Source of the DNA: Cymodocea nodosa
Lineage: Eukaryota; Streptophyta; Magnoliopsida; Alismatales; Cymodoceaceae
NCBI GenBank assembly: GCA_036874045.1
Contig: CM072336.1
Location: 25,495,501-25,559,500, forward strand
Direction of reading: 5' to 3'
DNA length: 64,000 bases
Numbering within the stretch: position 1 is the first letter of the stretch; every line of letters begins with the position of its first letter. The position numbers were made by a program, and so were the translations under genes. Positions 1-12,418 of the stretch are shown in pieces. Under the pieces are notes generated by a model. That model was not told the origin of the DNA and ran no database searches. It saw only the letters and a program-made list of their open reading frames with translations.

Positions 1-765
1 GCAATTTCGTAAAATCAACGAAAACTACTACTCCAGCTAACCTACAAAGCTTGGGGTGGAGAAAGTTGTACACCCATACAACAAAAGTATTGGTAACTAT
101 TAAGTCCTGTTATATCATCATTGATTGTCGTGCCCTCAAACGGGGGCCACGGCAAATGTTGTAAAATTGAAGGAGAGAAAAATTAAAAGGAGCGAAAAGC
201 TTCTCTCCTTTAATTTTACTAAGACTGCACATGCTAAAAAAATAAATTTGACAACAAGAGATTAAAATAAAACTTAAAGCAGACAATATAGAAGAAATAA
301 ATTAATTTCAAATTCTTATTAGTAGAAAAATCAATAATTTACTTATTTTATAATAAAAATTAGACCAATAGAAATTCACACTAACTAACAATATTACAAA
401 ATATTATCCTACTTCACATGTATACAAATATTCACAATTATCATATAGTTTACTAATATATATCATTTAACAAGGAAAGATGCTACTCTCCTTTCTATGA
501 AATATAATTTAGCCAGACCTCTTTTATTCACATCTTACTTATTGTTTTACAGAAAAATCTTAAAGAAATATCTAAAAGTAGTGAGTTCATACTTAATAAG
601 TAATCTATCTATTAGCTAATTAAATTAAATAAATGATAATATGCTATAATGAGAATATTTATAACCATAAAATACATATAATTTAACAAAATCAACAATC
701 CTTCAATTTTACATAATAAACCAAGGAGACTAAGCAACCAAACACATTTTTCCTTTCATTCAGGG
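1..765. other. AT-rich intergenic DNA, nothing recognised
   Basis: No open frame here resembles a protein I recognise, and no RNA gene was seen. The DNA is AT-rich with short A and T runs, typical of plant intergenic sequence. Confidence 0.5.
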
Positions 766-1411
766 GGTGTTTGTGCACTCAGAAAATGATGTAAAACGTC
801 GAAAAGGAAAATGGTAGAAAATTTTCTACCATTTTCTGGGTGTTTGTGCATCAAATAATTTTCCGTTATTTTCCCTTAATATATAAGAAAAATTTTCTTT
901 CATTTTCCTACCTTTTGATCTCTAAAATTGATGAAAAATGAAGGAAAAGAAAATATGAATTATCACAAAATATATTAACAATATGCAATTTTAATACAGA
1001 AATTATTTGTCTTTAATAGATGAAAATTGATATTATGAGAGATATGTGGAATAATAAAGATGTATAAAATATATTTTATATTGTAACAGTTATTATAAAT
1101 GACTTTATCTTATATTATCTATAATAAATTTTGTTATTCTCTATCTTATAGAAAAATACAAAAAATATTTAATTTATTAATTTTAATATTTTATTTTATA
1201 AATAAACATATATATTTTATATTTTATGATTTTTCATCATTTTCTATTCTATACACAAATACATATATTTCAAATTCCATCATTTTCTGTTTCGTACACA
1301 AACACCTTGATTTTATATTGATTTTCCATTACTTTCTATTATTTTCCTTTACATCATTTTATGTGATATTCTGTTATTTTCTTTCTGCCATTTTCTAGGT
1401 GCACAAACACC
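766..1411. mobile_element. Non-autonomous DNA transposon (MITE-like) with nested terminal inverted repeats
   Basis: GGTGTTTGTGCAC at 766-778 is matched in inverted orientation at 1399-1411, and the match continues inward as CAGAAAATG/TAGAAAATG, giving inverted ends of about 22-24 bp. A second inverted pair lies inside: GGTGTTTGTGCA at 839-850 and its complement at 1294-1306. A perfect 22-nt palindrome sits at 811-832. The interior is AT-rich and non-coding. I found no convincing target-site duplication, so the superfamily (hAT-like is my guess) is open. Confidence 0.6.
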
Positions 1412-4308
1412 ACTTTAATTAACTATGACTGCATATTCTCTATAGTAGGGTCAAGTATGACCGTATATTTTTCCCTACAATAGAGTCAGATATGACTATA
1501 TATTTTCTCTTATAGTAGGGTTAGATAGTAAAATACCATCTTATGATCGAACTACAAATACTTTGAGTTATCCAATAATGAGCCAAATGTATCCTAGCTC
1601 ATTCATATATATAATACCACAATACTATGCCCTCATAGTCAAGTTTCGTAACTAATCCAATTAGTTAAACTTATAATTTAACCATATATAACAAGTTGAC
1701 CTTTAATCAAAACCATCGCACAAGTCTCATCATTTCATAATGTTCTCATGTGCATCATCAATTGTATTTGCACATAAGCAACATAAATTGCATTACACAA
1801 TATCAGGCACAATACATAACAATCACATCTTATAAAATACATGAGTTCATTTTCATGTGTATCATCATCTACATTTGCACATAAGCAGGACAAATCACAT
1901 TACATAGTATAATGCATGCATGAGGAAGAGGAGAGTTTAAGGTCAACAGAACAAAAATTTTGATTATTTAACTTTTAGTGACCATAGCAAAAAAGACAAG
2001 AATGCCCTCCACTTTCAACCTATTTACATTGGGCTCTTACATAGATACCTACTACAACTAAATTTAGCATATCTTTAGTTAATTATAAATAGTTAAGATT
2101 CAAACCTAATATTTCCCTCCCTTCATCGTCTAATTTAAATATTAGAGATTCTTTGATTAACCACCCATGAGTCATAGTCCAACATCCTTTTCAAGATTAC
2201 CATGGCTACGTTTGATAGCATTCAAGTCTTAAATTTCAACGGTTGAGAGTTGTATGTGACTTTCGGAGAAAGTTAAAGAGCTACAATTGATATGAAATAT
2301 ATAAGAAGTATGTTTAATTCCACAAAGAGATACCGAGTAAATTTTCAGAAATGGTCCTAATACATATTTAAGTAGAATTTATCTGATTTATTCATTTTTA
2401 AGTATAAACTGTCAATCACTATAATATGTAATAAATAATTATAATATAACTAAATAAGTATCAACACATATAATAATTATACATTTCCAGCACAACAATT
2501 GAAACGATAATAATTACAACACATATTTCTTTCTTCACAACAGCATAAACCTGTTTTCCTGATTCATTAAAAATGTTTATGTTCCATTGCCAAGTAATTA
2601 AAAATAAAAATGTTCTGCAACAAGATTTAAACGTGCGAGTTCACCAATTCAAAAGAATTCTCTGAAACTTCTGTAATATAAACGTTTCAATGAAATTCAA
2701 GATATGAATCACTTCACCATTTTTATGTAATCTTCAGCGATATAAATTTCTCAAGAAAAAAATCAAAGGTATTTACAATAAACAACAACCACAGGTGGTG
2801 AATAATTCTTACTTACGTACTCCATATGTGTGTCTTTTTCAGAAAATGTCACCGACACTCACAATTCTACTGTAGTAGATACTCTTTCAGAATACCACTA
2901 CAAGGAAAAAACCAATCACGAATCCAAACATAACCTAAACAACGTAAAATAAAGATGACATGATCTTATTGAATCTCCTAAATTTTCTGCTTAGCTATTA
3001 TTGAGGACTTCCAACTCATCCTACCTAGACAAACAACACTGTTTAAATAAACACCGCTCTCACTTCTGAGAAATTCACACATCATGAAGTTGATCAAACT
3101 CCTTTTCTACTCCTCTGATCATTTGACAGATACAGTCAATGCAAGACATCACTCTTAATCAGTTTTGTTAATAAGAGCTGTCAAAAGCTTTAAAACTCAC
3201 CTCAAACTCTCTCAAGAAGGGTTAAATTTTTCTTTCTATTGTTTAAAACGGACCAGATGTCACGGTCAATTGATCTACATACACAATTTCCGAAATCTAA
3301 AGAATTGTGAGTGAACCAAACAAACACATCATATACATCTAAACGGTAGCAAGAATATTTTAAGGAATGCAAGACCATCATCAATGCATTTTATATCAAT
3401 CAAGTTTTTCTATTTAAAAACCAATATTTGTCATTTACTCGAAATTGGCGTGTTTTAATATTTTTAGATGAATAACTAAATACTTGTATATAAATAAAAT
3501 TTTATCATATACTTATAATTATTTAATAATAAAATCTGTACGGTCACTCTTCTAGTCTTTTATATTTTTCCACGGAAAATTCCAATTTTTAATTGGAATG
3601 TCTTGTGGATGTGGTTACGAACAAACTCAATTCTTATCGAATATAAATAAAACGAACCAAAAGTAATGACACGTGAAACATAAAAATAAAAAGATGATGT
3701 CGTTTTCCTCTCGAGCTCAACTGGCGACAGCTGTCTACTCATTAATTTAAAAAATAAATAAACTATAGCAATATTATTTTAGTATCTTCACGTTTTATCA
3801 GGTGAAAATTTATTATGAATTACACTTTTGAATTTGAGAAAAATGGAAAGATAAACACGTAAATACTATGCATACTTATTTTGCAACTTAGGTATATTAA
3901 ATTAAAATGAACATTTTGGAATGTTACTACTAAACTCTTTTGAGATTTATCTACTTTTAACTTTGATCCGTAGCAGAGGAGGAGAGAAAAAGAAGAAGCG
4001 AAAGAACGAATTTTCTCGTAAATGTTATAAAAGAGAAGTTTTCTTTTATAACAGATTTAAAATAAAAAATAAATAGGCAAATAATAATAATATAAAAATA
4101 TTAATGTTTATATTCAACTAGATTTAGATATGTCAACAATAAATGACCGAGATGAATCATCTTTGCAACGTCACCCTTGCTTTTTATATGTTTTTTACTT
4201 AAACTATGGTCCATCGGCACGGGAACAGGATCTCCGATAGTGAACGTCAACACACCAACGTTGGTAACGTCGAGTGGATGATATTCAGGAACAAACCACT
4301 GGTCGAGT

Positions 4309-4365
<57 letters not shown>

Positions 4366-4842
4366 CTTCATCCAAGGTGGGCGTCTTTAGATGGTTGATG
4401 TTTGAAAGGGGGGAAAAGATCGACATGTAAGGCGAAGGGAAGGTATGCAGGTAGTAGTGGCAAACTTGATTTCTGCAGTAAATCCAATGGATGTGTTCTT
4501 TTTATTTGAACATGATATGCTGTTCTATGCTTCCTTCTTGATTTTTTTCTTTTTTTTGATACACATCTGATATGAAGAAGTTTGTGTCGGTGTGTAAACA
4601 GCTGCTGTGTACTTGAATTCACTGTGAACATCCCAAAATATATGCAAGTAGTGCTTGACATAAGTGGGAATTCTTTCATTTACCTTTTTTTCTTCGGAGC
4701 TTGTCCAAGTGGGTTTTACTAAAAAGGGGGTATCTTGTTGGTGATTGGTCTTTTGATGGGCAAAACAGGGCTCTGAAAATGATTCTGTACTTTGCCGTGA
4801 CATGAGGATTTGTGGTGGTTTCGAGGTACCGGTACTTTGTCA
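1412..4842 (+). promoter_or_regulatory. Upstream region and likely 5' leader of the CRCK3-like kinase gene
   Basis: There is no coding sequence in this stretch. A TATA-like TTATAAAA at 4025-4032 lies in one arm of an 11-nt inverted repeat (4024-4034 and 4042-4052). It is followed about 280 bp later by the GA microsatellite, so the leader probably starts between them. The first plausible initiator is the ATG at 4843. The transcription start is inferred, not seen. Confidence 0.4.
4312..4363. repeat. (GA)n microsatellite, about 26 units
   Basis: An uninterrupted GA dinucleotide run lies about 480 bp before the kinase ATG, in the probable leader or core promoter. GA/CT runs at this position are common in plants and can be bound by BASIC PENTACYSTEINE (GAGA-binding) factors. 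Binding here is inference. Confidence 0.9.
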
Positions 4843-5224
4843 ATGGAGATTCAGTGCTTCCTGAGTCTATTGGTGGTATTTTGGCCGACCGGTTGGGTAT
4901 CAGCTGACGTATCCGGAGATGTGTCGGCGACAGTTTGTGGATTTGAATTCCACTACTTGGAAACCTCAACTGATTTCTATTTTCTCATAAATCAGACACC
5001 TGTTGAACACTTGTCGTTCTGCCGTTCTCTGGAACGTTGTGCTGCAGGTGGGTTCCTTCCCTACAGTCGTTCAGATTTAGTACAGTGGAGAGAGTTTAGA
5101 AAGCGGTTTTGCTCGGGGAAGATATCTCACACTGATGATGTGGATAACAATTATATAAAAGGTAGTATATGTTTTGCTTAGAGAAATGGTTCTGAATGTC
5201 ATTTTTTAATATGTTTTCCTTCTT

Positions 5225-5262
<38 letters not shown>

Positions 5263-8200
5263 CCATTAGATATCCATTAGTTTTTCTGCCAAGATGCCAT
5301 GAAATGTGATAGGCCTTGGGTGCGATTATTAATATTTTTCTTATCTTCATTGATTATATGTCGATTAGTTTTCCTTCCAGCATGTCATGAAATGTTAGTT
5401 TAGCCAATTTCTTCTGCATTGTAAATTATGTTCTTGGGAGATTCATTTCTTGAAGGAAAGCAGCTATAACATAAAAAGCGTTAAAACACCCAAACATAAC
5501 GTTAAAGATGCATGTTTGCACATGAGAATGCTTTCTTGGAATACACTTAACAATGCTATTTACGTGGTCAATTGAATGTGTACTTCCTTCGGTTAATATT
5601 CCACTCTGGACCTGATTTTTTTTCTATTAACCGCAGGCAGAAGACTGTTGCATCATCTACCCCCAAGTTCTAATGTGTTGAGTGGTGGACACAATCATCT
5701 TTATTTCTCTCACACGAAATTGGTCATTGCCTCACCCATTGCATTCTTTCTTTGTTGTGCTTTGATATGCCCATGCTTCCGTTCAAGAAGGAAAGATATA
5801 CCTAATCAGATTGTTCAACCAAAGGAGATACTTCCGTGTGAGTATTTTTTATATTTTATCACTCATTTGAGGTGCACAAGACATTTTTTGTGCTAATACT
5901 CCAACAGTAATGTGTACGAGTAAACTACTCAGCTTATAATATCCTAGTCCACAATGTCTGACTTATAAAGTAAATCATAAATTGGGTAATGCTACCGGGA
6001 TCAAGTACTTGAACATAGTGGTTGGTTGTCTCTTCTTTCTTTTTTTTGCTCTAATTTTGATCGTTCTTTCCTTAACTACACTCATTTTCTTTTTTTGATG
6101 GATGTCAATATTTAACCTTGTTCTCTAAAATTTTCTTTTCTACAGCTGATTCAACATCCTCTTTTGGTGCAAGCACAAAATCTGACAGAGTTTCAGGAAG
6201 TCCTCTTAGAGTACCAGGTAGTCCTCTTAGAGCACCAAACAGCCCTCTCCGAGTACCAAACAGCCCTCTCCGAGTACCACACAGCCCTCTCCGAGTACCA
6301 AATAGCTCACTCCGAGCACCAAATAGCTCAATCCGAGCACCACAGAGTCCATCTCGGTTTTCAATGTCTCCACAATTGGAAAGAGCTCGATCACTACATC
6401 TTAACATTGGCCAGATTGTCAAGGCAACTAATAATTTCTCACATTCATGTATGATACGCGAAGGTAGTTTTGGAAATGTTTACAAAGCACAATTGCCAAA
6501 TGGTGAGGTTGTTGCCATTAAGAGAGAAAGAAAAGTAAGTATTTCTCTATCATGCGTTTTTACGTGTCTTGGTAATGCTGAGACAGAGTTATACTTGTGG
6601 TTTTGTTTACAAGATTCGCTCACTTTTGAGAGAGTTGTAAAGATGCTTTGGCAATTTCTTATGACCAAAATATCTTTAGTGCATACACACATATACATAC
6701 ATGTACATGTGTGCACAGAGAGAAAGAGAGTGAGAGACACTCATATTACATAGATCTAACAACAAATTGTAGGCCTAAGTTTTGTGTATGTTTTGTGACC
6801 TTTTGAGATATTTTGTTTTTTATGATTTATAGTTGATATTGCATGTCTTGTCTATAATTAAATTTACATATATAATTTGTTCCAACTTGATTAATTCAAC
6901 ATAATCAACTTGATTAATTTTTTGCTCTTTCAGCTCGGGCAATGATGGTATTACGAGAATTCCTTATTTTAGACAGTCAATCATCATTACTTAAGGTTTT
7001 TCATACACCTAAACATTTAACATGATTACATAAAGCACTTCAATTACATTGAATGTCTAAAAATTAAATCTAAATGGTTTTTATATGTGTATCATGTTTT
7101 ATTTTATCTTATCCTAAAATTTCAAATCAAAATTTGAGATTTTGACTGTTGTTGTGGCTTCATGTTTCAATTGACTATTCTATAGATACTTCATACATTT
7201 TCTTTTTTCTTCAGCTTGAAACTCAATATGATACCGCCAAATACCATGATTTCAGAATAATATGATATAAAATGTGCACATGTAAATGAGTTTGTTAGGG
7301 TGGTTGTAGGACTACTTTGCTACTGAATGTTTTTTGGTGATATTAAAAAAAATGGTATCCACTTCTCTTCATGGTCTCAAATTTCTTGGGCGTTCAGATC
7401 ATGTGAATAGCCATCAGTTTGCATTTCACATAGCTTGCCTAAATTTTTAACTCTTATCATTCCATTTCATGGGTATTTTCTTAGCAAGGTAGCTATGTTA
7501 TGTCTTTATGTTTAATTTCACTTTAGGAGGTTTGTACACCTCAATACTACATGAATTCATGTGGAAAGAATTTATATTTTTTTGATTTCTAAAATTATGT
7601 TGCTTGTGCACAATTGTGCAAAATGATTTTACAAAATAATTCATTAATTTTCTAAGTATATATAAATTTAACAGTGTCCATTTTCCCATACAAAGGAATT
7701 CCCTAGAATTTCTAATCAAGAGGTTGACATGCTTATTTTTATTTGAATATTTTTATATAAATTAATTATTTTTTCATTTTGTAATATTTTCTTAGTATTT
7801 ATTATATTCCAATTTAGATAAATGTTATATATTGCAATTAATAAAATAGATGTACATACGTAATTTTTAAGTAACAAAAAATGTTTTTTTGAAAACATGA
7901 TAATATCATAACATTAAAAATATATAATTTCACTTAATTATTAATGAATAATTATGTAAATACCTAATTAATAATCTATAATTCTTCATCTATTTACTTT
8001 ATTATGTATAAACTTAAATTTGAATTTGAAACCCTTTTGTTATTTTTCCTTGAAAATATTAATTCATAATTATTAATAACATGATTATGGACATGGACAA
8101 TGCATTTATGTCCCTCATTAAAAGACTAAACTAAAATATGTCCCAATTGTATTGTTCATGTCCGTAAATAATAATTTTATTTTATCTCTTCTTATCAAAA

Positions 8201-11200
8201 ACATACTTCTCATTAGTAGATGCTTTAAAAAAATATTTTAATAATGAATGCCCTTAAATATATATCCTAATCAAAATTTATGATGTGAAGATCTTTGAGA
8301 TTCCTTTGGATCAATAGATTTCTCATATTTCATTTTCTTAATAGCTTCTTTTATCTTTAAACTGCTAATTCTTTTAAAATAACTATAGTTTATATCCTCT
8401 GTACTGTTATCCAAATTTTATATGCAATAGTTTTCTAATGATATATTCATCAAAAAGTTTACTTAATATCTACATCATCTATCTTTTATTTCATTTTTTT
8501 ATTTAACCTCTACCGTCTTCAATCTTCTTATACTTGACTCAAAAACCTAGATTTTCTTTTTCTAGCCTTAGCTAATTTATATATTTTATTTTTTCGTTGT
8601 TTTGGTCATACTATCATATAATTCCTTATAGGCTTGATTTTTAAGTTCACTAACAATTTTTTGATTTAAATGTAGAAATCTCTTTTTCAAGTTCCTTTAT
8701 CTTATCTTTTATGTATTTTTTCTCTAAATTTCTGTCCATTACCTTACGGTCCTTACCTTGTAGTTTATTACATAAGTCATAAAATTCTTGTCCATCATTT
8801 GCTAACATATTATTTTCTTCTAATTTTCTGTCGTGCATGAATTGCTTACATTTTGCATTCAAATTCATATATTTCAGAAGTAATTCATTAAAAGTATCAA
8901 ATAATTCATTAACATCCATATCTTTCAGATCAAGTTGAATATTTACATTCTTATGAAGTCCCATAAGGTATACATTTGCTGATTCTTCACTTGAACTCTC
9001 TTCATTTGAAGAGCCAGATTCATCCCAAAGTGGTTTGCAAGGCTTTTTTTTCCTTTTGTACTTGTGATGGCTAAATATATTAACTTGATTTGATGCCATT
9101 TATTGAGATAGATTGATTTTACTGGAAGGGAGAGGTGAGTAGTGAGTTCCATTTCTAATTTTGATTAATTACAAATATACAGATATGATCAACTTGTAAA
9201 GTGTAATGATTTGAGTGAATTCGTTAAGTGGTGAGGAGAGTAAAAACAATGATGTAAACTACAGAAATACAAGAAAAATTTATGGTAGTTTAGCTACACT
9301 CTAAACTACATCCACTCCTCAAGTCTCACGTTTAAGACCTATACTATATTGGTATTATGTTTTTAACACCCAACCATTTACAACTTCCTTGCTTTACACC
9401 AAACCTTGCCTCCCCACAATCCAAGGAGATCTTGTCGTAACTTAGTTAAGTTTCTTGATTGCTTACAGACTTTAAAATTCTTTATCCTTTGAAGTAGCTC
9501 TCTCCTTAGGTGATGTAAGTAAATCTTCAATGAATGCTTTTAGCACTGCAATGTATGATTTATAGAGTCACCAAATTTGATAGAAGAGAGGATATGTGAC
9601 ACTATGAGAGAGAGTGAAGTGTAGTTATTGGATTGTAGATATTATATTATAAAGGTCATTTATGAAAGAATAATTACTAATGTTAAAATTATAGGGAGAG
9701 AAACTAAAAAATTTCCAATAGACAGTTTTACACTAAGGGTCCTCTCTAGGTGTATACTTGTTCATCTTGGTTATGAATAAAATAATTAAGAAAATTTAAG
9801 GAGAAATGCTTTAATGTAATTTGCTGATGGCATAATTTTAATTAATGAAAGTTAGGAATTAGTTGTTATTTAGAATTCTGAAAAGTTACTTTATAATTCA
9901 AAGGTTTTAGATTGAATAAATCCAAAACTGAATATATAATTAGATGAATAAGTGGTGATACTGTAAAGGATAAGCTAAAAAAGGATTTTATTAATAATAA
10001 AGTAGGAATTACAACAACTGAAGATAAATAAAAGAAAATTGACTTAAGCAATTTGGTTATATATACGAAGCAATGCACCAATTAAAAGAGGAGAATTAAT
10101 TAATGTAAAAGAAATTAAAAGCAATAGGCCTAAAATTCCTTGGTTAGGAATCTAAAAAAAAGATTTAAATTTATGTAATTTAACCAAAAATTTGACTATA
10201 GATAGAAATATAAGGAAAAAATATTTATATGGTCAACATCTTATAATGGAATTATAGCTCAGATTATTGTTGTATATACATGTGTTCTATATGTCTTATT
10301 ACGTAATATGAATGAAAAACTAGTATGAGTGTATGCAAAATGTGAGCTTCTCAAGTACTTGCATTTAGATCCTAGGACTTGCTAAAAATTACATTGATAA
10401 TTTTGCATGAATTTATAAGATTTATGAGGTGTAAGTCTAGAGCCCTCTTTTCTTCACCTGACCCTTGTTAATTTTCATTTATTGATCTTTGTTGATCTGC
10501 ATTAATTTTATTTTCTTTGATCTTCCTTGGTTATAACTATGTTTAGCTTTATTTACTTGCTTGCTCGTAAAGTATTGTTGTCATATCATATACTTAATAT
10601 ATGACAAAATTTATATTTATCATTAAGCTTTGTATTATGAAAACTGATTGAGAAAGGTTTTCCTAATAAATTAAATTCAAGGAATTGTTACTTTTTTTCA
10701 TCGCAAAGAGAATAAGTTTGTTGGATATTTTATTGTTAATTCAAGTCTTTTTACCTTGTTTTGGCAGAGAGATTATGCAGCCTTACAAAATAAGTTTACT
10801 AGAGAAGTTGATATGCTTGCCAGAATCGAGCATCGAAATCTAGTTAGATTACTAGATTGCATTGACAAAGGAAATGAAAGAATTATAATAACTGAGTATG
10901 TTTCAAATGGTACACTTAGGGAGCACTTAGATGGTAAGAGTTCTCACGTCAATGGATTGTTGGCATTTATTTATAAGTGTGAATCTTAGCCTTCCTTTGG
11001 CATTTGACAGGTCAGCGTGGGAGAATCTTAGATTTTAGCCAGCGATTGGAAATAGCTATAGATGTTGCTCATGCCTTAACATACCTCCATATATATGCAG
11101 GTCAAAATATCTTACTTAAATTCTAATAGCTATATGATGTACTTCAATTTACACAATAAATTAGTCTACATTGGTGCACGTACATTGCTAGAATGATTTC

Positions 11201-12418
11201 ATATACTCCTAATTGCTAGACAATCCTCATTAAGATATTCAGCAATTTTTTGTTTCATAATTGGATATATGGTTTACTCCACATGCACTTGGTAATGTGA
11301 ATGCACAGACATTAAAGCATGAAATCCTTTACGTTGACAAGGAAAATAACTTTCTATGCTTACCACACTGTAAACATTCCTCACCCATTTTAACTATTTT
11401 ATTAATGCTACTGTACTTTAGGTTGGATGGTTTGAGAGTAAAAAATATATTTTTTAATAAAGTTATGGATTACTTATCTTGCCAGAAAAGTAGGGGCCAA
11501 TCCCTCCTGGCATCTAATAATCATTAACATTTATTCACCTCTATGTAATTTTTTTTTTCAGTTTGATACTTCTGAGAAAATAATTCTTTGACATTGACAA
11601 CAGGACAACCTATAATTCATCGAGATGTTAAATCATCAAACATTCTGCTGACTGACAGCTTCAGGGCCAAAGTGACTGGCTTTGGATTTGCAAAAGCTGG
11701 CATATCAGATACAGATGAGACTCGTCCCTCAACTGAAGTGAGAGGAACCATTGGTTACGTTGATCCCGTATATCTAAGTACATCTGAGGTTACTCCAAAA
11801 AGCGATGTATTTTCCTTTGGCATCTTGTTATTAGAGATTTTATCTGGAAGACGGCCAATAGAACCACAAAGAGGCTGTGATGAAAAAGTAACTGTTAAAT
11901 GGGTAAACAATCTTTACGTCCCCAAGCCCTTGAACTTTTTTTCAGTGCTAGGCACCATTTCTATTCTTCACGTATCTTGCTAATGTGTTCACTTGGTACC
12001 CTATACATCATGGTGATTATACACACACACATGTGTATATATATATATATATATATGCTCTCACTATAATGTTGTTTCTCGATGTACCTCATGTTATATG
12101 TATTGCTAAATCTTAATGCGTCGCTTATTGCTTTCCAACTTGGAGTAGCAGTAGCGTGTATCAGGAACGTAACTTGGAAAATTTTTGTTCTCTCATTGTG
12201 TGGTGTTGTAGGCCTTAGGGAAATACACAAAGGGCAACTTGACAGAAGTCTTGGATCCCCGGCTTGAAGAAAGGGTAGACGAAGAGATAGTGGAGAAGAT
12301 GCTGTCCTTGACATTTCAATGTGCGGCTCTTATCCGTGACGATCGACCTGTGATGAAAGAAGCAGCAGAGAGGCTGTGGAATATCCGCAAGTCATATAGA
12401 ACCCTCAGAAGTGTGTAA
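4843..12418 (+). CDS. CRCK3-like: CRCK3-like membrane-anchored receptor-like kinase (calmodulin-binding RLCK family), 7 exons, probable pseudokinase
   Basis: Exons: 4843-5161, 5637-5837, 6146-6534, 10768-10933, 11011-11100, 11604-11902, 12212-12418. All borders are GT-AG and in phase; the product is 556 aa. Residues 1-21 look like a signal peptide ending VSA. The ectodomain has Cys32, 60, 66 and 90 and an N50-Q-T sequon. A membrane segment spans about 135-154, followed by basic residues. Residues 191-245 are heptad repeats of SPLRVP type. The kinase domain (about 266-550) has Lys299, alpha-C Glu316, His394-Arg395-Asp396 and Asn401. Three conserved positions are altered: Arg278 replaces the first glycine of the glycine loop, Gly414 replaces the Asp of DFG, and Val444 replaces the Glu of the APE-type motif (DPE). 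Order and sequence match Arabidopsis CRCK3 (At2g11520), which acts with the MEKK1-MPK4 pathway. Reduced catalysis is inference. The ATG at 4843 is chosen because it starts the signal peptide. Confidence 0.9.
5228..5259. repeat. (TA)n microsatellite in kinase intron 1
   Basis: A simple AT dinucleotide run just after exon 1. It is non-coding and probably length-variable. Confidence 0.85.
6196..6363 (+). repeat. 21-bp coding minisatellite encoding SPLRVP-type heptads
   Basis: In exon 3 of the CRCK3-like gene, about eight tandem copies of a 21-bp unit encode variants of S-P-L-R-V/A-P-N, ending in a diverged copy (SPSRFS). Wobble positions differ little between copies, so the array expanded by slippage or unequal exchange. 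It lies in the cytoplasmic juxtamembrane segment and adds Ser-Pro and Arg-rich repeats, which are possible proline-directed phosphorylation sites (inference). Confidence 0.85.
6535..8649 (+). other. Kinase intron 3, left part
   Basis: AT-rich intron sequence with no coding match that I recognise. Simple AC/AT-rich stretches lie near 6690-6735. Confidence 0.5.
8650..9100 (-). mobile_element. Ty1/Copia-type gag remnant in kinase intron 3
   Basis: An antisense open frame of about 149 codons carries the hallmark just downstream of the zinc knuckle in Copia gag-pol polyproteins: an acidic Ser/Glu-rich stretch, then a SANVYLMGL motif, then an ELFDTFNELLLKY-type segment and a lysine-rich coiled region. 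No integrase or reverse transcriptase follows and no LTRs were found, so it is a fragment carried in the intron. Family assignment rests on motif resemblance only. Confidence 0.65.
9737..10170 (+). mobile_element. LINE reverse-transcriptase remnant (RTE-like) in kinase intron 3
   Basis: Across frameshifts and stops the translation preserves landmarks of plant LINE RTs in order: a GSSL..YLFILVM segment near 9737, FADGIILINE near 9822, GFRLNKSKTEYI near 9900, and a RWISG...VGITTTEDK tail near 9945-10030. The catalytic FADD has become FADG. The element is dead, 5'-truncated and in the same orientation as the host gene. Confidence 0.75.
10171..10767 (+). other. Kinase intron 3, right end
   Basis: AT-rich sequence between the LINE remnant and exon 4, ending in a clear acceptor (TTGGCAG) at 10761-10767. 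Nothing else was recognised. Confidence 0.5.
11101..11603 (+). other. Kinase intron 5
   Basis: A 503-bp AT-rich intron interrupting the kinase domain between the helix before the catalytic loop and the HRD motif. No repeats or genes were recognised. Confidence 0.6.
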
